Source: Acanthochromis polyacanthus (taxonomy: Eukaryota; Chordata; Actinopteri; Pomacentridae). From it: DNA of 64,000 nt. The DNA is taken from assembly GCF_021347895.1 (NCBI RefSeq), contig NC_067116.1, forward strand, positions 35,537,639 through 35,601,638, given 5' to 3'. The position numbers and the translations under genes were made by a program. Positions 63,755 through 64,000 of the stretch are shown in pieces (the first letter of the stretch is position 1; each line of letters opens with the position of its first letter). The notes under the pieces were generated by a model. The model was not told the origin of the DNA and ran no database searches. It saw only the letters and a list, made by a program, of their open reading frames with translations.

Positions 63755-64000
63755 TGTTATAAGGTAAAGCTCAGGTCTACTAAAATAAATACAAAACAGC
63801 AAGTGAAATCACACAGAAACTAATTTCTAGAGTGGGAGGTGAAGGTAGTCGCGTGTTTGAGTTTTGTATTGTCTGAACTGACAGCTTGGTTAAGAGTTTA
63901 CAGCCTTAAAACAAGATTTAATAAAAGTGCTCCCTTCCTCTCTTTGGGTTTTTTCAAGGCATGCTTATTCAGGAGGCCCAACGTTGACTAATCAAATTCA

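Overview
This window reads as nuclear DNA of a ray-finned fish, most likely a percomorph teleost. The evidence is a dense mix of decayed Tc1/mariner pieces, hAT-like elements with 8-bp duplications, TTAA-flanked palindromic elements, tRNA-derived SINEs, a Penelope-like retroelement remnant, and many long (GT)n/(CA)n tracts, with no bacterial-style operons. No complete protein-coding gene, rRNA, true tRNA or CRISPR array is visible. The sequence is intergenic or deep-intronic; nearly all open frames are short and fall in repeats or low-complexity DNA.

Layout. 1-5.8 kb: an old dispersed repeat (60-930), an hAT-like end, a SINE (2301-2556), and copies 1 and 2 of a dispersed family called family A here, copy 2 carrying a long GT tract. 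7.0-9.25 kb: a 2.3-kb fold-back element with about 500-bp inverted arms, flanked by GCAGAA; its right arm is split by an hAT-type element that itself carries a SINE. 11.0-12.6 kb: an hAT element with a broken BED zinc-finger exon, then two dispersed repeats. 16.2 kb: 105 bp of GT. 18.9-19.9 kb: an AT-rich element with three tandem units. 21.7-22.7 kb: family A copy 4, split by a 784-bp element that keeps a ZAD-like zinc-finger reading frame. 23.2 kb: a TTAA element. 25.7-26.2 kb: a 538-bp element sharing features with the 784-bp one. 26.5-27.7 kb: a Tc1 transposase pseudogene. 30.1-31.0 kb: Penelope, Tc1 and family A fragments side by side. 33.8-37.6 kb: two copies of family X, the first a three-level nest, plus a TA-flanked AT-rich element. 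41.7 kb: a Tc1 fragment. 45.5-46.0 kb: a composite palindromic element. 51.2-52.0 and 62.0-62.6 kb: Tc1 remnants. 53.6-54.7 kb: back-to-back SINE halves and an element containing telomere-like repeats. 56.7-57.4 kb: a 637-bp TTAA palindrome. 63.4 kb: a SINE with a perfect 12-bp target duplication.

Three short stretches look like possible exons and are not explained by repeats: 50227-50543 (minus; the best, about 106 codons after a good splice acceptor), 20748-20830 (minus) and 25032-25142 (plus). I recognise none of their proteins. Two stretches (about 42520-42740 and 58200-58720) have the look of conserved non-coding sequence. Family names for repeats come from remembered teleost repeat consensus and visible termini, not from a search.
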